From positions 1,984,001 to 2,048,000 of the forward strand of contig CP170561.1 in the NCBI GenBank assembly GCA_042701975.1: 64,000 nt of DNA, written 5' to 3'. The stretch is from JAFALK01 sp042701975 (GTDB lineage: Bacteria > Pseudomonadota > Gammaproteobacteria > Burkholderiales > Burkholderiaceae_C). The translations under genes and the position numbers were made by a program. Shown one piece after another: positions 25,776 to 34,015 of this stretch (position 1 is its first letter; the number at the start of each line of letters is the position of its first letter). Under the pieces are notes generated by a model, which was not told the origin of the DNA, did not search any database, and worked only from the letters and a program-made list of their open reading frames with translations.

Positions 25776-27227
25776 TCAGCGTGCGAAGCGCCGATCCGAG
25801 GCCAGCCACAAGCCCCCAAACGTCAGCGCCCCGTTCAGCAACAACAGCTCCAACCCGATGCCGTAATGCCCGAACAGCGCCGCCTGCTGGCGGTCCACCC
25901 CCCAGCAGATCAGCGGCGCGGCCAGGCACACCCAGGGCACCAGCGCATCGCGCGGCTGCAGCTTGGTCAGCATGCCGAACGCGAACAGTCCCAGCAGCGG
26001 GCCATAGGTGTAGCCGGCCAGCTTGAGGATCAGGCCGATCATGCTGGGGTCGTTCAGCCAGCGGAACACCATCACCGCGATGAAGAAGATCGCCGCGAAG
26101 CTCAGGTGCACGCGGCGGCGCACGGACGTCTTCTTCGCCTCGCTCCAGTCCGCGCGCTTGTCCATGCCGATCAGGTCGATGCAGAAGCTGGACGTCAAGG
26201 CCGTGAGCGCGCCGTCGGCGCTGGGGAAGAGGGCGCTGATCAGCGCGATGACGAAAACGATCTGCACCCAGTCCGGCAGATGCCCCAGCACGACGGCGGG
26301 GAAGAGCGCATCGCCGCGCTCGGCCATGCCGCTCTTGAGCGCAAAGAGCTGCAGCAGGCCGCCCAGGAACAGGAACATCAGCACCACGCCGAGCATGATG
26401 ACCGAGAGCAGGACGACGTTCTTCTGCGAGTCCGACAGGCGCTTGACCGAGATGTTCTTCTGCATCATCTCCTGGTCCATACCGGTCATGGCCACGGCGA
26501 TGAAGATGCCGGCGAGCAGCTGCTTGCCCCAGAAGCTGCGGCTGGCGACGTCGGTCACGAACACGTCGGACAGGCCCTGCGCCTTTAGCGCCGAGAGGCT
26601 CTCGCCGAACGACAGGCCCAGGCCGTTCAGCAGGTAGACCACGCACACCACCAGCCCCAACAGCATGCCGCTGGTCTGCAGCGTGTCCGTCCAGACGATG
26701 GTCTTCACGCCGCCCTCGAAGGTGTAGAGCAGGATCAGGCCGATGATCACGAGCGACGTCAGCCAGAAGGGCAGACCGAAGGAGTCGAGGATGGCGTCCT
26801 GCAAGATCTTGATGACCAGGTAGAGCCGCGCCGTGGCGCCCAGCGTGCGCGAGACCGAGAAGATGCCCGCGCCGGTGCGGTAGGCCTGCGGCCCGAGTCG
26901 CTCGCCGAGGAAGCGGTAGATGGAGCTCAAGCGCAGCCGGTAGTACAGCGGCAGCAGCACATAGGCGATCACGAAGTAGCCGATGAACTGGCCCAGCGCG
27001 ATCTGGAAGTAGCTGAAGGCCGCGGCGCCCACCTGGCCCGGCACGCTGATGAAGGTCACGCCCGAGAGCGAGGTGCCGATCATGCCGAAGGCCACCAGCA
27101 GCCAGTGGCTGTTGCGGTTGCCGACGAAAAAGCTCTCGTTGTCAGCCCCGCGCGAGGCGAACCAGGCCACGCCCAGCAGCAGGGCGAAGTAGGCCACGAC
27201 GAGTGAGAGCAGCAGGGTCGGCGACAT
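25776..27227 (-). CDS. Sodium:solute symporter (SSS family)
   Basis: 483 residues with about 13 membrane helices. The N-terminus shows the first helix and FFVGNRNSHWLLVAFGMIGT. The Na-site loop is SLSGVTFISVPGQVGAAAFS and the signature GMDQEMMQKNISVKRLSDSQKN lies between helices 6 and 7. The substrate is not determined by these motifs; related members carry sugars, sialate or carboxylates. Its neighbours do not fix the substrate either, and a purine/ureide role from the nearby catabolic genes is only possible. Confidence 0.92.
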   Translation of the reverse strand: MSPTLLLSLVVAYFALLLGVAWFASRGADNESFFVGNRNSHWLLVAFGMIGTSLSGVTFISVPGQVGAAAFSYFQIALGQFIGYFVIAYVLLPLYYRLRLSSIYRFLGERLGPQAYRTGAGIFSVSRTLGATARLYLVIKILQDAILDSFGLPFWLTSLVIIGLILLYTFEGGVKTIVWTDTLQTSGMLLGLVVCVVYLLNGLGLSFGESLSALKAQGLSDVFVTDVASRSFWGKQLLAGIFIAVAMTGMDQEMMQKNISVKRLSDSQKNVVLLSVIMLGVVLMFLFLGGLLQLFALKSGMAERGDALFPAVVLGHLPDWVQIVFVIALISALFPSADGALTALTSSFCIDLIGMDKRADWSEAKKTSVRRRVHLSFAAIFFIAVMVFRWLNDPSMIGLILKLAGYTYGPLLGLFAFGMLTKLQPRDALVPWVCLAAPLICWGVDRQQAALFGHYGIGLELLLLNGALTFGGLWLASDRRFAR

Positions 27228-27304
27228 GGACGCAGATTATGAAGAGCGGCCCTGGCTCAGGTCATTCCCGCCGCTGATGCAGACATAACCCTGGCCGATG
27301 TCCG

Positions 27305-28090
27305 TCAGCCGTTGAAGGAGCCCCAGAGCTCGGTTTCGACGAACCAGCGCGGCAGGGTCGCCACTTCGATCTCCATGCGTTCACCGTCGACGACCTGGGC
27401 CAGCAGCTTGTGCTTCGAGCCAGAGTTGTCGAAGACGTAGGCACGGTGGGCGATTCCGCAGGCCTCCGTCATCAGGCCGATGGATCTGGCGTAGCGTTCG
27501 CGGATCTTCCTGGCAGGCACTGGATGGCCGCCAAGCTTGACGCGTCGGCGCACCCGGTCCATGTTGATCGCCGGGTCATCGGTGGCGACGAAGTACAGAT
27601 AGACGCGGTAGCCCTTGGCACGGGCCTCCTTCATGAAGTCGACCTTGTCCCGCGATGACATCACGGTCTCGAAGGTGAACGTCCGCCCTGCCTCCAGCAA
27701 TTCACGTCTTACCAGGTCTGCGAGCACCGAGGCCAGGTAGGAGTTGTAGGGGCCGGGCACCTGCAGGAGCAGGTCGGTACTGAGGGTCATGCGGCCCGCC
27801 AGCGCATCCAGCCCGAGCGTCTGTGCAAAGCCGGAGGCCCGCAGGCGAGCTTCGATCCGGGTCAGGACGGCTTCGGCCTTACCGATCAGGCCCAGTGCCT
27901 TCAGGTCGAGCGTGCCATTGGTCGTGTGCAGGCTGCGCTCGATCTCGTCGGCGTTCACGAAGACGCCAATCCATTCAGGCTTCAGGTCGCCCTTGATGGT
28001 GCTCTTGCCCGACCCGTTGGGGCCCGCCAGTATTCGCAGCCGCGGCTGGGCCGGCTGCTTGCGGTCAGGCGGCGGCTTCGGGCTTGGCAC
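27305..28090 (-). CDS. Zeta-toxin-like P-loop kinase
   Basis: About 261 residues. Walker A is LAGPNGSGKST, followed by FVNADEIERSL, where zeta toxins carry the catalytic Asp and substrate loop; later TFTFETVMSSRDKVDFMKEA and RVRRRVKLGGHPVPARKI fit the Arg-rich lid. Zeta toxins phosphorylate UDP-N-acetylglucosamine and block wall synthesis. The start is uncertain (GTG 28090 or GTG 28117); both overlap the end of the small upstream gene, as in toxin-antitoxin operons. An alternative is a metabolic kinase-like AAA protein, though the family resemblance is fair. Confidence 0.82.
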   Translation of the reverse strand: MPSPKPPPDRKQPAQPRLRILAGPNGSGKSTIKGDLKPEWIGVFVNADEIERSLHTTNGTLDLKALGLIGKAEAVLTRIEARLRASGFAQTLGLDALAGRMTLSTDLLLQVPGPYNSYLASVLADLVRRELLEAGRTFTFETVMSSRDKVDFMKEARAKGYRVYLYFVATDDPAINMDRVRRRVKLGGHPVPARKIRERYARSIGLMTEACGIAHRAYVFDNSGSKHKLLAQVVDGERMEIEVATLPRWFVETELWGSFNG

Positions 28091-28325
28091 GCTTGAGGAC
28101 CAGGCCGACCCTGACACGCTTGCCGGGCGGCAGCGCCTTGATCACTTTGGAGCTGCCGTCGGCTTTGCGCTCGACCACCATGCCCTTGCTGGTCTTGACC
28201 ACCACGGCACCTGTTTGGGCCAGCGCCTGCTTGTAGGCCTCGTGGCCCGACTTGGCCGCCAGCTCGGGGAAGCGTCGTTCGGCGGCGCGCATCGCTGCTT
28301 CGGTCAGTGGGGAACGGCGTGACAT
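28065..28325 (-). CDS. Small basic protein upstream of the zeta-like gene, candidate antitoxin
   Basis: 86 residues, strongly basic at the C-terminus (KVIKALPPGKRVRVGLVLKRAKPEA). The N-terminus RRSPLTEAAMRAAERRFPELAAKSGHEAYKQAL is helical. It is not recognisable as an epsilon antitoxin. Its stop overlaps the downstream zeta-like frame by at least 26 bases, and the pair stands apart from its neighbours. Gene order (small first, overlapping) supports an antitoxin, but the sequence alone does not prove it. The basic tail may bind nucleic acid. Confidence 0.7.
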   Translation of the reverse strand: MSRRSPLTEAAMRAAERRFPELAAKSGHEAYKQALAQTGAVVVKTSKGMVVERKADGSSKVIKALPPGKRVRVGLVLKRAKPEAAA

Positions 28326-28377
28326 CTTGAACTCGCGGCGGAGAGGGGTACGGGAAGTCTATCAGCGCTCTACGCGC

Positions 28378-28935
28378 TCAATAGCTGCGGCCGCCCTTGA
28401 ACTGCGCGTGCTGCTTGCGTGCCAGCTGGGCGTGTCGCCCCATGGCCTCGAAGGTCACGCGCGCATGCGCATGCATGATCGCCAAGCCCAGCGCATCGGC
28501 CGCATCCTTGCCGGGCAGCCCCGGCAGCTGCAGCAGGCGTTGCACCATGGCCTGCACCTGGTCCTTCTTGGCCTGGCCGTGGCCGACCACGGCCTTCTTC
28601 ATCTGCAGGGCGGTGTATTCGCTAACCAGCAAATTCGACGACACCAGCGCCGCCAGCGCCGCGCCGCGCGCCTGGCCCAGCAGCAGGGTGGACTGCGGGT
28701 TGACGTTGACGAAGACGATTTCCACGGCCGCGCAGTGCGGCTGGTAGCGGGCCACGACCTCGCGCACGCCTTCGAACAGGATCTTCAGCCGGCCGGGCAG
28801 GTCGCCCAGCTCGGGCGCTTCGGCGCCGATGGTCTTGATCGTGCCGCTGGCCACATAGGCGTGACGCGAGCCCTCGACATCGATGACGCCCCATCCCGTG
28901 GTCTGCAAGCCTGGATCGATGCCGAGGATTCTCAT
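28378..28935 (-). CDS. ruvC: RuvC, Holliday-junction resolvase
   Basis: 185 residues. The catalytic acidic residues appear in MRILGIDPGLQTTGWG (Asp7), VEIVFVNVNPQS and the late GKDAADALGLAIMHAHA. GHGQAKKDQVQAMV is the conserved basic helix. It resolves four-way junctions during recombination, working with RuvAB, which is not in the window. Its start overlaps the stop of the CdsA-like gene by one base (TGATG). Confidence 0.96.
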   Translation of the reverse strand: MRILGIDPGLQTTGWGVIDVEGSRHAYVASGTIKTIGAEAPELGDLPGRLKILFEGVREVVARYQPHCAAVEIVFVNVNPQSTLLLGQARGAALAALVSSNLLVSEYTALQMKKAVVGHGQAKKDQVQAMVQRLLQLPGLPGKDAADALGLAIMHAHARVTFEAMGRHAQLARKQHAQFKGGRSY

Positions 28936-29930
28936 CAGGAGGCTCCCAGCGAAAAGTACCAGTGCACCGAATGGAAGAACACCGGCGCAGCAAAGCACAG
29001 CACCGCGATGCGGTCCAGCAGACCCACGGCGCCGGTGATGGAGCTGCGGTTGCCCCAGTAGACGACGCCGCCGTCGCGCTTGAGCGCCTTCATCACCAGG
29101 CCGCCCAGCGTGCCCGCGCTGGTGGCCAGCAGGGCCATGCACAGTGCCTGGCCGACCTTGAAGGGCGTGATCCAGTACAGCAGCATGCCAATGAAGCCGC
29201 CTGCGAACTGGCCCAGCCACCAAGCGCGCAGCGAAAAGCTGCGGCTGATGCGGCGCGCGAGAGGCCGGCGGCGCACGGTGCGGCTGGCCACTTCCTGCAC
29301 GATCTGCGCAACGCCGACCACCACCACCATGAAGAAGAACAAGAAGGCGCCGCGGCCTTCGTAGCCGGGGAAGTCCAGCAGCATCAGCGCCGGCAGGTGC
29401 GACAGGCCGTAGACACAGACCATCAGGCCCCACTGGATCTTGGCGTTGCGCTCCAGGAAGCGGTGCGGGTCGTCCGACAGCGCGCTGGCCACCGGGATGG
29501 CCACGAAGCCATAAACCGGGATCAGCACTGAAGCCAGATCGAAGTGCCGCGTGCCGACCAGCGCGTACTGCAGCGGCAGCAGCACGAAGAAGGCGAGGAT
29601 CAGGCTGCGGTGGTCGCCGCGGCGCGTGTGCATCAGGGTGATGTACTCGCGGAACGCGTAGAACGAGAGCAGGCCCACCAACACCGAGGCGCCGACATGG
29701 CCCGACAGCCAGGCCACCCAGGCGATCATGGAGCCGACCCAGATGGCCTTCATGTCGCGCTTGAACTGGCGCCAGTTGTCCTGGGCGTAGGCCGTGCGTT
29801 CGCCGCTCTTGAGCGAGTAGGCCAGACCGCCGATACCGATCAGGAGCAGCGCGCCGAACAGGCCGACGAAGAGGACAGCCACCTGGCTGCTGGCGTCCAG
29901 GCCTTTCAGCGACTTGATGAACTCGATCAT
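28935..29930 (-). CDS. CdsA-like phosphatidate cytidylyltransferase
   Basis: 331 residues, eight or nine membrane helices. The fold and the end LVMKALKRDGGVVYWGNRSS...LLDRIAVLCF resemble CDP-diacylglycerol synthases, where KR and DR occur in the signature. The usual KD and PGHGG parts are replaced, so it is a divergent paralogue rather than the main CdsA. It partners with the acyltransferase overlapping upstream, as in other proteobacterial plsC-cdsA pairs. A role in an alternative phospholipid step is inferred. Confidence 0.78.
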   Translation of the reverse strand: MIEFIKSLKGLDASSQVAVLFVGLFGALLLIGIGGLAYSLKSGERTAYAQDNWRQFKRDMKAIWVGSMIAWVAWLSGHVGASVLVGLLSFYAFREYITLMHTRRGDHRSLILAFFVLLPLQYALVGTRHFDLASVLIPVYGFVAIPVASALSDDPHRFLERNAKIQWGLMVCVYGLSHLPALMLLDFPGYEGRGAFLFFFMVVVVGVAQIVQEVASRTVRRRPLARRISRSFSLRAWWLGQFAGGFIGMLLYWITPFKVGQALCMALLATSAGTLGGLVMKALKRDGGVVYWGNRSSITGAVGLLDRIAVLCFAAPVFFHSVHWYFSLGAS

Positions 29931-30556
29931 GCGCCGCCCCCGGCCGGACGTTGCGCGATCAGCGCCTCGCGGGCGCGTGGCAGGAACGCGGCCTTGTCTT
30001 CATCGGCGCCCAGCGTCAGCGGCTCGCCAAACGTGACGGTGCACAGGATGGGCACGGGTACGACCTCGCCCTTGGGCATCACGCGCTGCACGTTGTCGAT
30101 CCAGGTTGGGATCAACTGCACTTCGGGGAACTGGCGCGCCAGGTGGTAGAGCCCGGCCTTGAAGGCCTGCGGATCGCCCTTGTTGGAGCGCGTGCCCTCC
30201 GGAAAGATCACCAGCGAATCGCCGGCCCTGAGCGCCTCGACCAGCGGCTCCAGCGGATCCTCGTCCGGCGTGGCGCGCGTGCGGCTCACGTAGACGGCGT
30301 TGAACACGGCGCTGGTCAGCCAGGTGCGCAGCGGGCTCGACGTCCAGTAGTCGCGGGCGGCGATCGGGCGGGTGCGGGCGCGCAGCTCGCGCGGCAGCGC
30401 GGCCCAGATCAGCACCCAGTCGAAATGGCTCTGGTGATTGGCAAAGTAGATGCGCTGCTCCGCGGTCGGCGGGCAGCCCTTCCAATGGCCCTGTGCGCCC
30501 GTGATGAGGCGTGAGAGCGAGGCGAGGAAGAGGCCGGTGATATCGGCAAGGGACAT
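29927..30556 (-). CDS. 1-acyl-sn-glycerol-3-phosphate acyltransferase-like protein (PlsC family)
   Basis: 209 residues. The acyltransferase motifs are NHQSHFDWVLIW (H-x4-D) and FPEGTRSNKGDPQAFKAGL. The first helix serves as membrane anchor. It transfers acyl groups to lysophosphatidic acid or a related acceptor. It overlaps the CdsA-like gene by 4 bases (ATGA), so the products of acylation may be passed on to CDP-activation (inference). A non-coding region with a palindrome separates it from the divergent marR. Confidence 0.92.
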   Translation of the reverse strand: MSLADITGLFLASLSRLITGAQGHWKGCPPTAEQRIYFANHQSHFDWVLIWAALPRELRARTRPIAARDYWTSSPLRTWLTSAVFNAVYVSRTRATPDEDPLEPLVEALRAGDSLVIFPEGTRSNKGDPQAFKAGLYHLARQFPEVQLIPTWIDNVQRVMPKGEVVPVPILCTVTFGEPLTLGADEDKAAFLPRAREALIAQRPAGGGA

Positions 30557-30618
30557 GGGGCTGGATTATCTCCGGGCCGCGCGGAACAACCCAAAGCGGT
30601 GCACGCGGCGGGAATAAA

Positions 30619-30633
30619 TATCACGTCGTGATA
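30619..30633. promoter_or_regulatory. Perfect 15-bp palindrome, probable MarR operator
   Basis: Two seven-base arms, tatcacg and cgtgata, with one central base lie between plsC-like and marR. MarR-type repressors bind such short palindromes next to their own promoter. The site is 60 bases upstream of the chosen marR start, so it may also control the divergent plsC-like gene. Confidence 0.6.
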
Positions 30634-30693
30634 GAGTGCCGGTCCTTCCCCGCCTCCTTTCAAGCCCTATCGCGTTTCTCACGCCTGCCGTCC

Positions 30694-31113
30694 ATGGCCG
30701 ACAAGCCTTCCCCGCTGAGCAAATCTCACTTCGAGACCCTGGCCGAGTTCCGCTACCAGATGCGGCGCTTCGAGCGCTTCTCGGAACTGGCGGCGCGCGA
30801 TGCCGGCCTCACGCCGCAGCAGTACTTGCTGATGCTGCAGGTCAAGGGCATGCCGGGGCGCGATTTCGCGCTCGTGGGCGAGCTGGCCGAGCGGCTGCAG
30901 ATGCAGCACCACGGCGCCGTGGCGCTGGCGACCCGCTGCGAGGCCCAGGGCCTGGTGGAGAAGCGCCCGGGCGAGCAGGACCGCCGCCAGGTGCAGGTCC
31001 ATCTCACGGCGCAGGGTGAAAGGCTGCTGCGCCGCCTGGCCGATCTGCATCGCGCCGAACTGAAATCCCTGCGTGGCGTGTTCGCCGTGCCTCAGATCGA
31101 TCTCGAAACATGA
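30694..31113 (+). CDS. MarR-family transcriptional regulator
   Basis: 139 residues. The winged helix spans about 50-105 with LTPQQYLLMLQVKG, a recognition region LAERLQMQHHGAVALATRCEA and the wing KRPGEQDRRQVQVHL (D-R-R). MarR dimers repress a local operon and release on ligand binding. The start ATG 30694 avoids the operator-like palindrome upstream. Its stop overlaps the ClC gene start (ATGA), so it controls a unit with the ClC and HPP genes. Confidence 0.88.
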   Translation: MADKPSPLSKSHFETLAEFRYQMRRFERFSELAARDAGLTPQQYLLMLQVKGMPGRDFALVGELAERLQMQHHGAVALATRCEAQGLVEKRPGEQDRRQVQVHLTAQGERLLRRLADLHRAELKSLRGVFAVPQIDLET

Positions 31114-32873
31114 GTGATTCACGCCGCGAGCACGAACGTGCGGACTTCGACCAGCAGGCGACGCGCCTGGCGCTGATGAGCGCCCTGGCCGTGGTGATCG
31201 GCCTGCTGGCCACCGGCGGCGCATGGCTGCTGCTGGCCATGATCCGGCTGTTCACCAATCTCTTCTACTTCCAGTCGCTGTCACTGGCGCCGCATTCGCC
31301 GGCCGCGCACACGCTCGGGGCCTGGGCAATCGGCCTGCCCGTGCTGGGCGGCCTCATCGTCGGGCTGATGGCCCGGCTCGGCACGGACAAGATCCGCGGC
31401 CACGGCATCCCCGAAGCCATCGAGGCCATCCTGTTTGGCCAGAGCAAGATGTCGCCCAAGGTCGCCGTGCTCAAGCCGTTGTCTTCGGGCATCGCCATCG
31501 GCAGCGGCGGGCCCTTCGGCGCGGAAGGGCCGATCATCATGACCGGCGGCGCCATCGGTTCGCTGCTCGCGCAGTACTTTCACCTGAGCGCCGCGGAGCG
31601 CAAGGCGCTGCTGGTGGCCGGCGCGGCGGCGGGCATGACGGCGGTCTTCGGCACGCCGCTGGCGGCCGTGCTGCTGGCCATTGAGGTGCTGCTGTTCGAG
31701 CTGCGCCCGCGCAGCCTGCTGCCGGTGGGCATCGCCTGTGCCGCGGCCGGTTTCGCGCGGCCCTGGCTGCTGGAGCCCGGCTACCTGTTCGCGCTGAACA
31801 CCGGCGAGCCGGGGCCGTGGACCTTCCTCAGCTGCTTGCTGGCCGGGCTGGTCTCGGGCCTGCTGGCCACTGGCCTTTCGCGTGCGCTCTATGCCATCGA
31901 AGACGGCTTCGGCCTGCTGCCGCTGCACTGGATGTGGTGGCCGGCTCTGGGCGGCGCGGTGGTCGGCATCGGTGGCTGGCTGGAGCCGCGCGCGCTGGGC
32001 GTGGGCTACGACGTGATCGACGCGCTGCTGCACGGCCAGATGCCGGCCGGCCAGGCGCTGGCGCTGATCGCCTTGAAGGCGGTGATCTGGCTGGTGGCGC
32101 TGGGTTCGCTGACTTCGGGTGGCGTGCTCGCGCCGGTGCTGACGATCGGAGCGGGGGCCGGCCTGCTGCTGGGCGGCGTGATGCCGGGCGGCGACGCGGC
32201 GTTGTGGCCGCTCTTGTGCATGGCCGGCGTGCTCGGCGGCGTGATGCATGCGCCCTTGATGGCCGCGGCCTTCGCCTTCGGGCTCACCGGCGACGCCCCC
32301 GCACTGCTGCCGCTGCTGACCACGACGCTCGTCTCCTACGGCGTGACGGTGCTGATGATGCGCCGCTCTATCCTCACCGAGAAGATCGCGCGCCGCGGCC
32401 GCCACATCTGGCGCGAGACCGGCGTCGATCCGCTGGAGCGCCATGCCGTGCAGGAGTGCATGAGCCGCGGCGTGCGCAGCGTCGACGCCGAGGCGCGCGT
32501 GGACGATGCGTTGCGCCAGCACTTCGGCGCCGCGCAGCTGCATCGCGCGTTCCCGGTGCTGGACCAGGGCCGGCTCGTCGGCATGCTGGACCGCGAAACC
32601 CTGCTGGCGGCCGCGCCCTCGGCCAGTTGTCGCGAGGCCTGCGAGGGCCAAGCGCTGCACCACGCGCTGCCGTTTGAGAGCTGCCGAGCTGCAGCCACGC
32701 GCATGGCGCGGTTGCAGCTGGAGCGGCTGCCTGTCGTGGATGACGCCGACGGCCTGCACCTCGTCGGCCTGATTGCGCGCAGCGATCTCGTCGAGACTGC
32801 GCTGACCCATCATCACGAGGAGGAGCTGCGGGAACGGCCGCGGCACCTGGCCTGGTGGAGAAGCCGCCGATGA
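31110..32873 (+). CDS. ClC-family chloride channel/antiporter with CBS domain tail
   Basis: 587 residues. The ClC core has the selectivity motifs GSGGPFGAEGP (second signature; Glu in the gating-glutamate position) and GTPLAAVLLAIEV. The C-terminal CBS pair is at about 450-580 (MSRGVRSVDAE, FPVLDQGRLVGMLDRETLL, LPVVDDADGLHLVGLIARSDL). It could be a proton-coupled exchanger or a channel. It is the middle gene of marR-clc-hpp, with 4-base overlaps at both ends. Confidence 0.92.
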   Translation: MSDSRREHERADFDQQATRLALMSALAVVIGLLATGGAWLLLAMIRLFTNLFYFQSLSLAPHSPAAHTLGAWAIGLPVLGGLIVGLMARLGTDKIRGHGIPEAIEAILFGQSKMSPKVAVLKPLSSGIAIGSGGPFGAEGPIIMTGGAIGSLLAQYFHLSAAERKALLVAGAAAGMTAVFGTPLAAVLLAIEVLLFELRPRSLLPVGIACAAAGFARPWLLEPGYLFALNTGEPGPWTFLSCLLAGLVSGLLATGLSRALYAIEDGFGLLPLHWMWWPALGGAVVGIGGWLEPRALGVGYDVIDALLHGQMPAGQALALIALKAVIWLVALGSLTSGGVLAPVLTIGAGAGLLLGGVMPGGDAALWPLLCMAGVLGGVMHAPLMAAAFAFGLTGDAPALLPLLTTTLVSYGVTVLMMRRSILTEKIARRGRHIWRETGVDPLERHAVQECMSRGVRSVDAEARVDDALRQHFGAAQLHRAFPVLDQGRLVGMLDRETLLAAAPSASCREACEGQALHHALPFESCRAAATRMARLQLERLPVVDDADGLHLVGLIARSDLVETALTHHHEEELRERPRHLAWWRSRR

Positions 32874-34015
32874 ACGTCGCCCAATCCCTTCTGCGGTCGC
32901 TTCTGCAACTGGCCCGCGATTGCTGGCCGGCACGCATGGGCGTCAGTGGCCGCGAGCGCGTGCGCGCGGTGCTGGGCGGCCTGCTGGGCATCGCCTTCAC
33001 CGCCTGGCTCTCGCGCAGCCTGCACGGGCAGGGTGCGTGGATCGTTGCGCCGATCGGTGCCAGCGCGGTGCTTGTGTTCGCGGTGCCTGCGAGCCCGCTG
33101 GCCCAGCCCTGGTCGGTCGTCGGCGGCAACAGCCTGTCGGCACTGGTCGGGTCGCTGTGCGCGATACTGATTCCAGATCCCGCGCTGGCCGGTGCGGTGG
33201 CCGTCGGCGGCGCGATCGCGCTGATGTTCGCGATGCGCTGCCTGCATCCGCCCGGCGGCGCGGCGGCCCTGCTCAGCGCCCTGGGGGCCGTGCCTTTGAG
33301 CTTCGTGCTGTTCCCGGTGGCGGCCAACTGCCTGCTGCTGGTGCTGGCCGGCATGGTCTACAACGGGCTGACGGGGCGACGCTATCCGCACGCACAGGGC
33401 CGTTCGGCGCCCGCGAGTACCGAGGCCTCGGCGGCGGCACGTTTTTCAGCTGCCGACCTGGACGCTGCGCTGGCCCACTACAACCAGGTGATCGACATCC
33501 CGCGCGATGACCTGGAGGAGCTGCTGCATCACGCCGAGGCTTCGGCCTACCGGCGCAGCTTCGGCGATCTGGTCTGTGCGGACATCATGAGCCGCGAACC
33601 GCTGGCGGTGGAGTTCGGCACGCCGCTGGCCGAGGCCTGGGCCTTGCTGCAGGCGCGGCACGTGAAGGCGCTGCCGGTGATTGACCGCGTGCGCCGCGTG
33701 GTGGGCATCGTTACCCAGGCCGACTTTGCACGGGTGGCCTCGAACGACGGCGTCGCGCTGAACGAGCGCATCCAGGCGCTGCTGCGCCCGAGCGGCCGCA
33801 GCCACGGCGTGAAGCCCGAAGTCGTGGGTCAGATCATGAGCAGCGATGTGCGCACCGTGACGCTCGAACAAAGAGTGAGCGAACTCGTGCCCCTCTATGC
33901 AGAGACCGGCCACCACCACCTGCCCGTCGTGGACGGGGAGCGGCGATTGGCCGGCATCGTCACGCAGAGCGACGTGATCCGCGCGATCAGTGTCGGAAGT
34001 GGCGCACGCCGGTGA
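32870..34015 (+). CDS. HPP-family membrane protein fused to a CBS pair
   Basis: 381 residues. Four or so membrane helices (about 30-175) carry the motif MRCLHPPGGAAALLSALG that names the HPP family. A CBS pair follows at about 235-375 (IMSREPLAVEF, VVGIVTQADFARV, MSSDVRTVTLEQRV, LAGIVTQSDVIRA). HPP proteins have been linked to nitrite transport in plants; here the role is unknown. The start at 32870 overlaps the ClC stop (ATGA). Its last 29 bases overlap the 3' end of purH in the opposite direction. Confidence 0.88.
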   Translation: MNVAQSLLRSLLQLARDCWPARMGVSGRERVRAVLGGLLGIAFTAWLSRSLHGQGAWIVAPIGASAVLVFAVPASPLAQPWSVVGGNSLSALVGSLCAILIPDPALAGAVAVGGAIALMFAMRCLHPPGGAAALLSALGAVPLSFVLFPVAANCLLLVLAGMVYNGLTGRRYPHAQGRSAPASTEASAAARFSAADLDAALAHYNQVIDIPRDDLEELLHHAEASAYRRSFGDLVCADIMSREPLAVEFGTPLAEAWALLQARHVKALPVIDRVRRVVGIVTQADFARVASNDGVALNERIQALLRPSGRSHGVKPEVVGQIMSSDVRTVTLEQRVSELVPLYAETGHHHLPVVDGERRLAGIVTQSDVIRAISVGSGARR

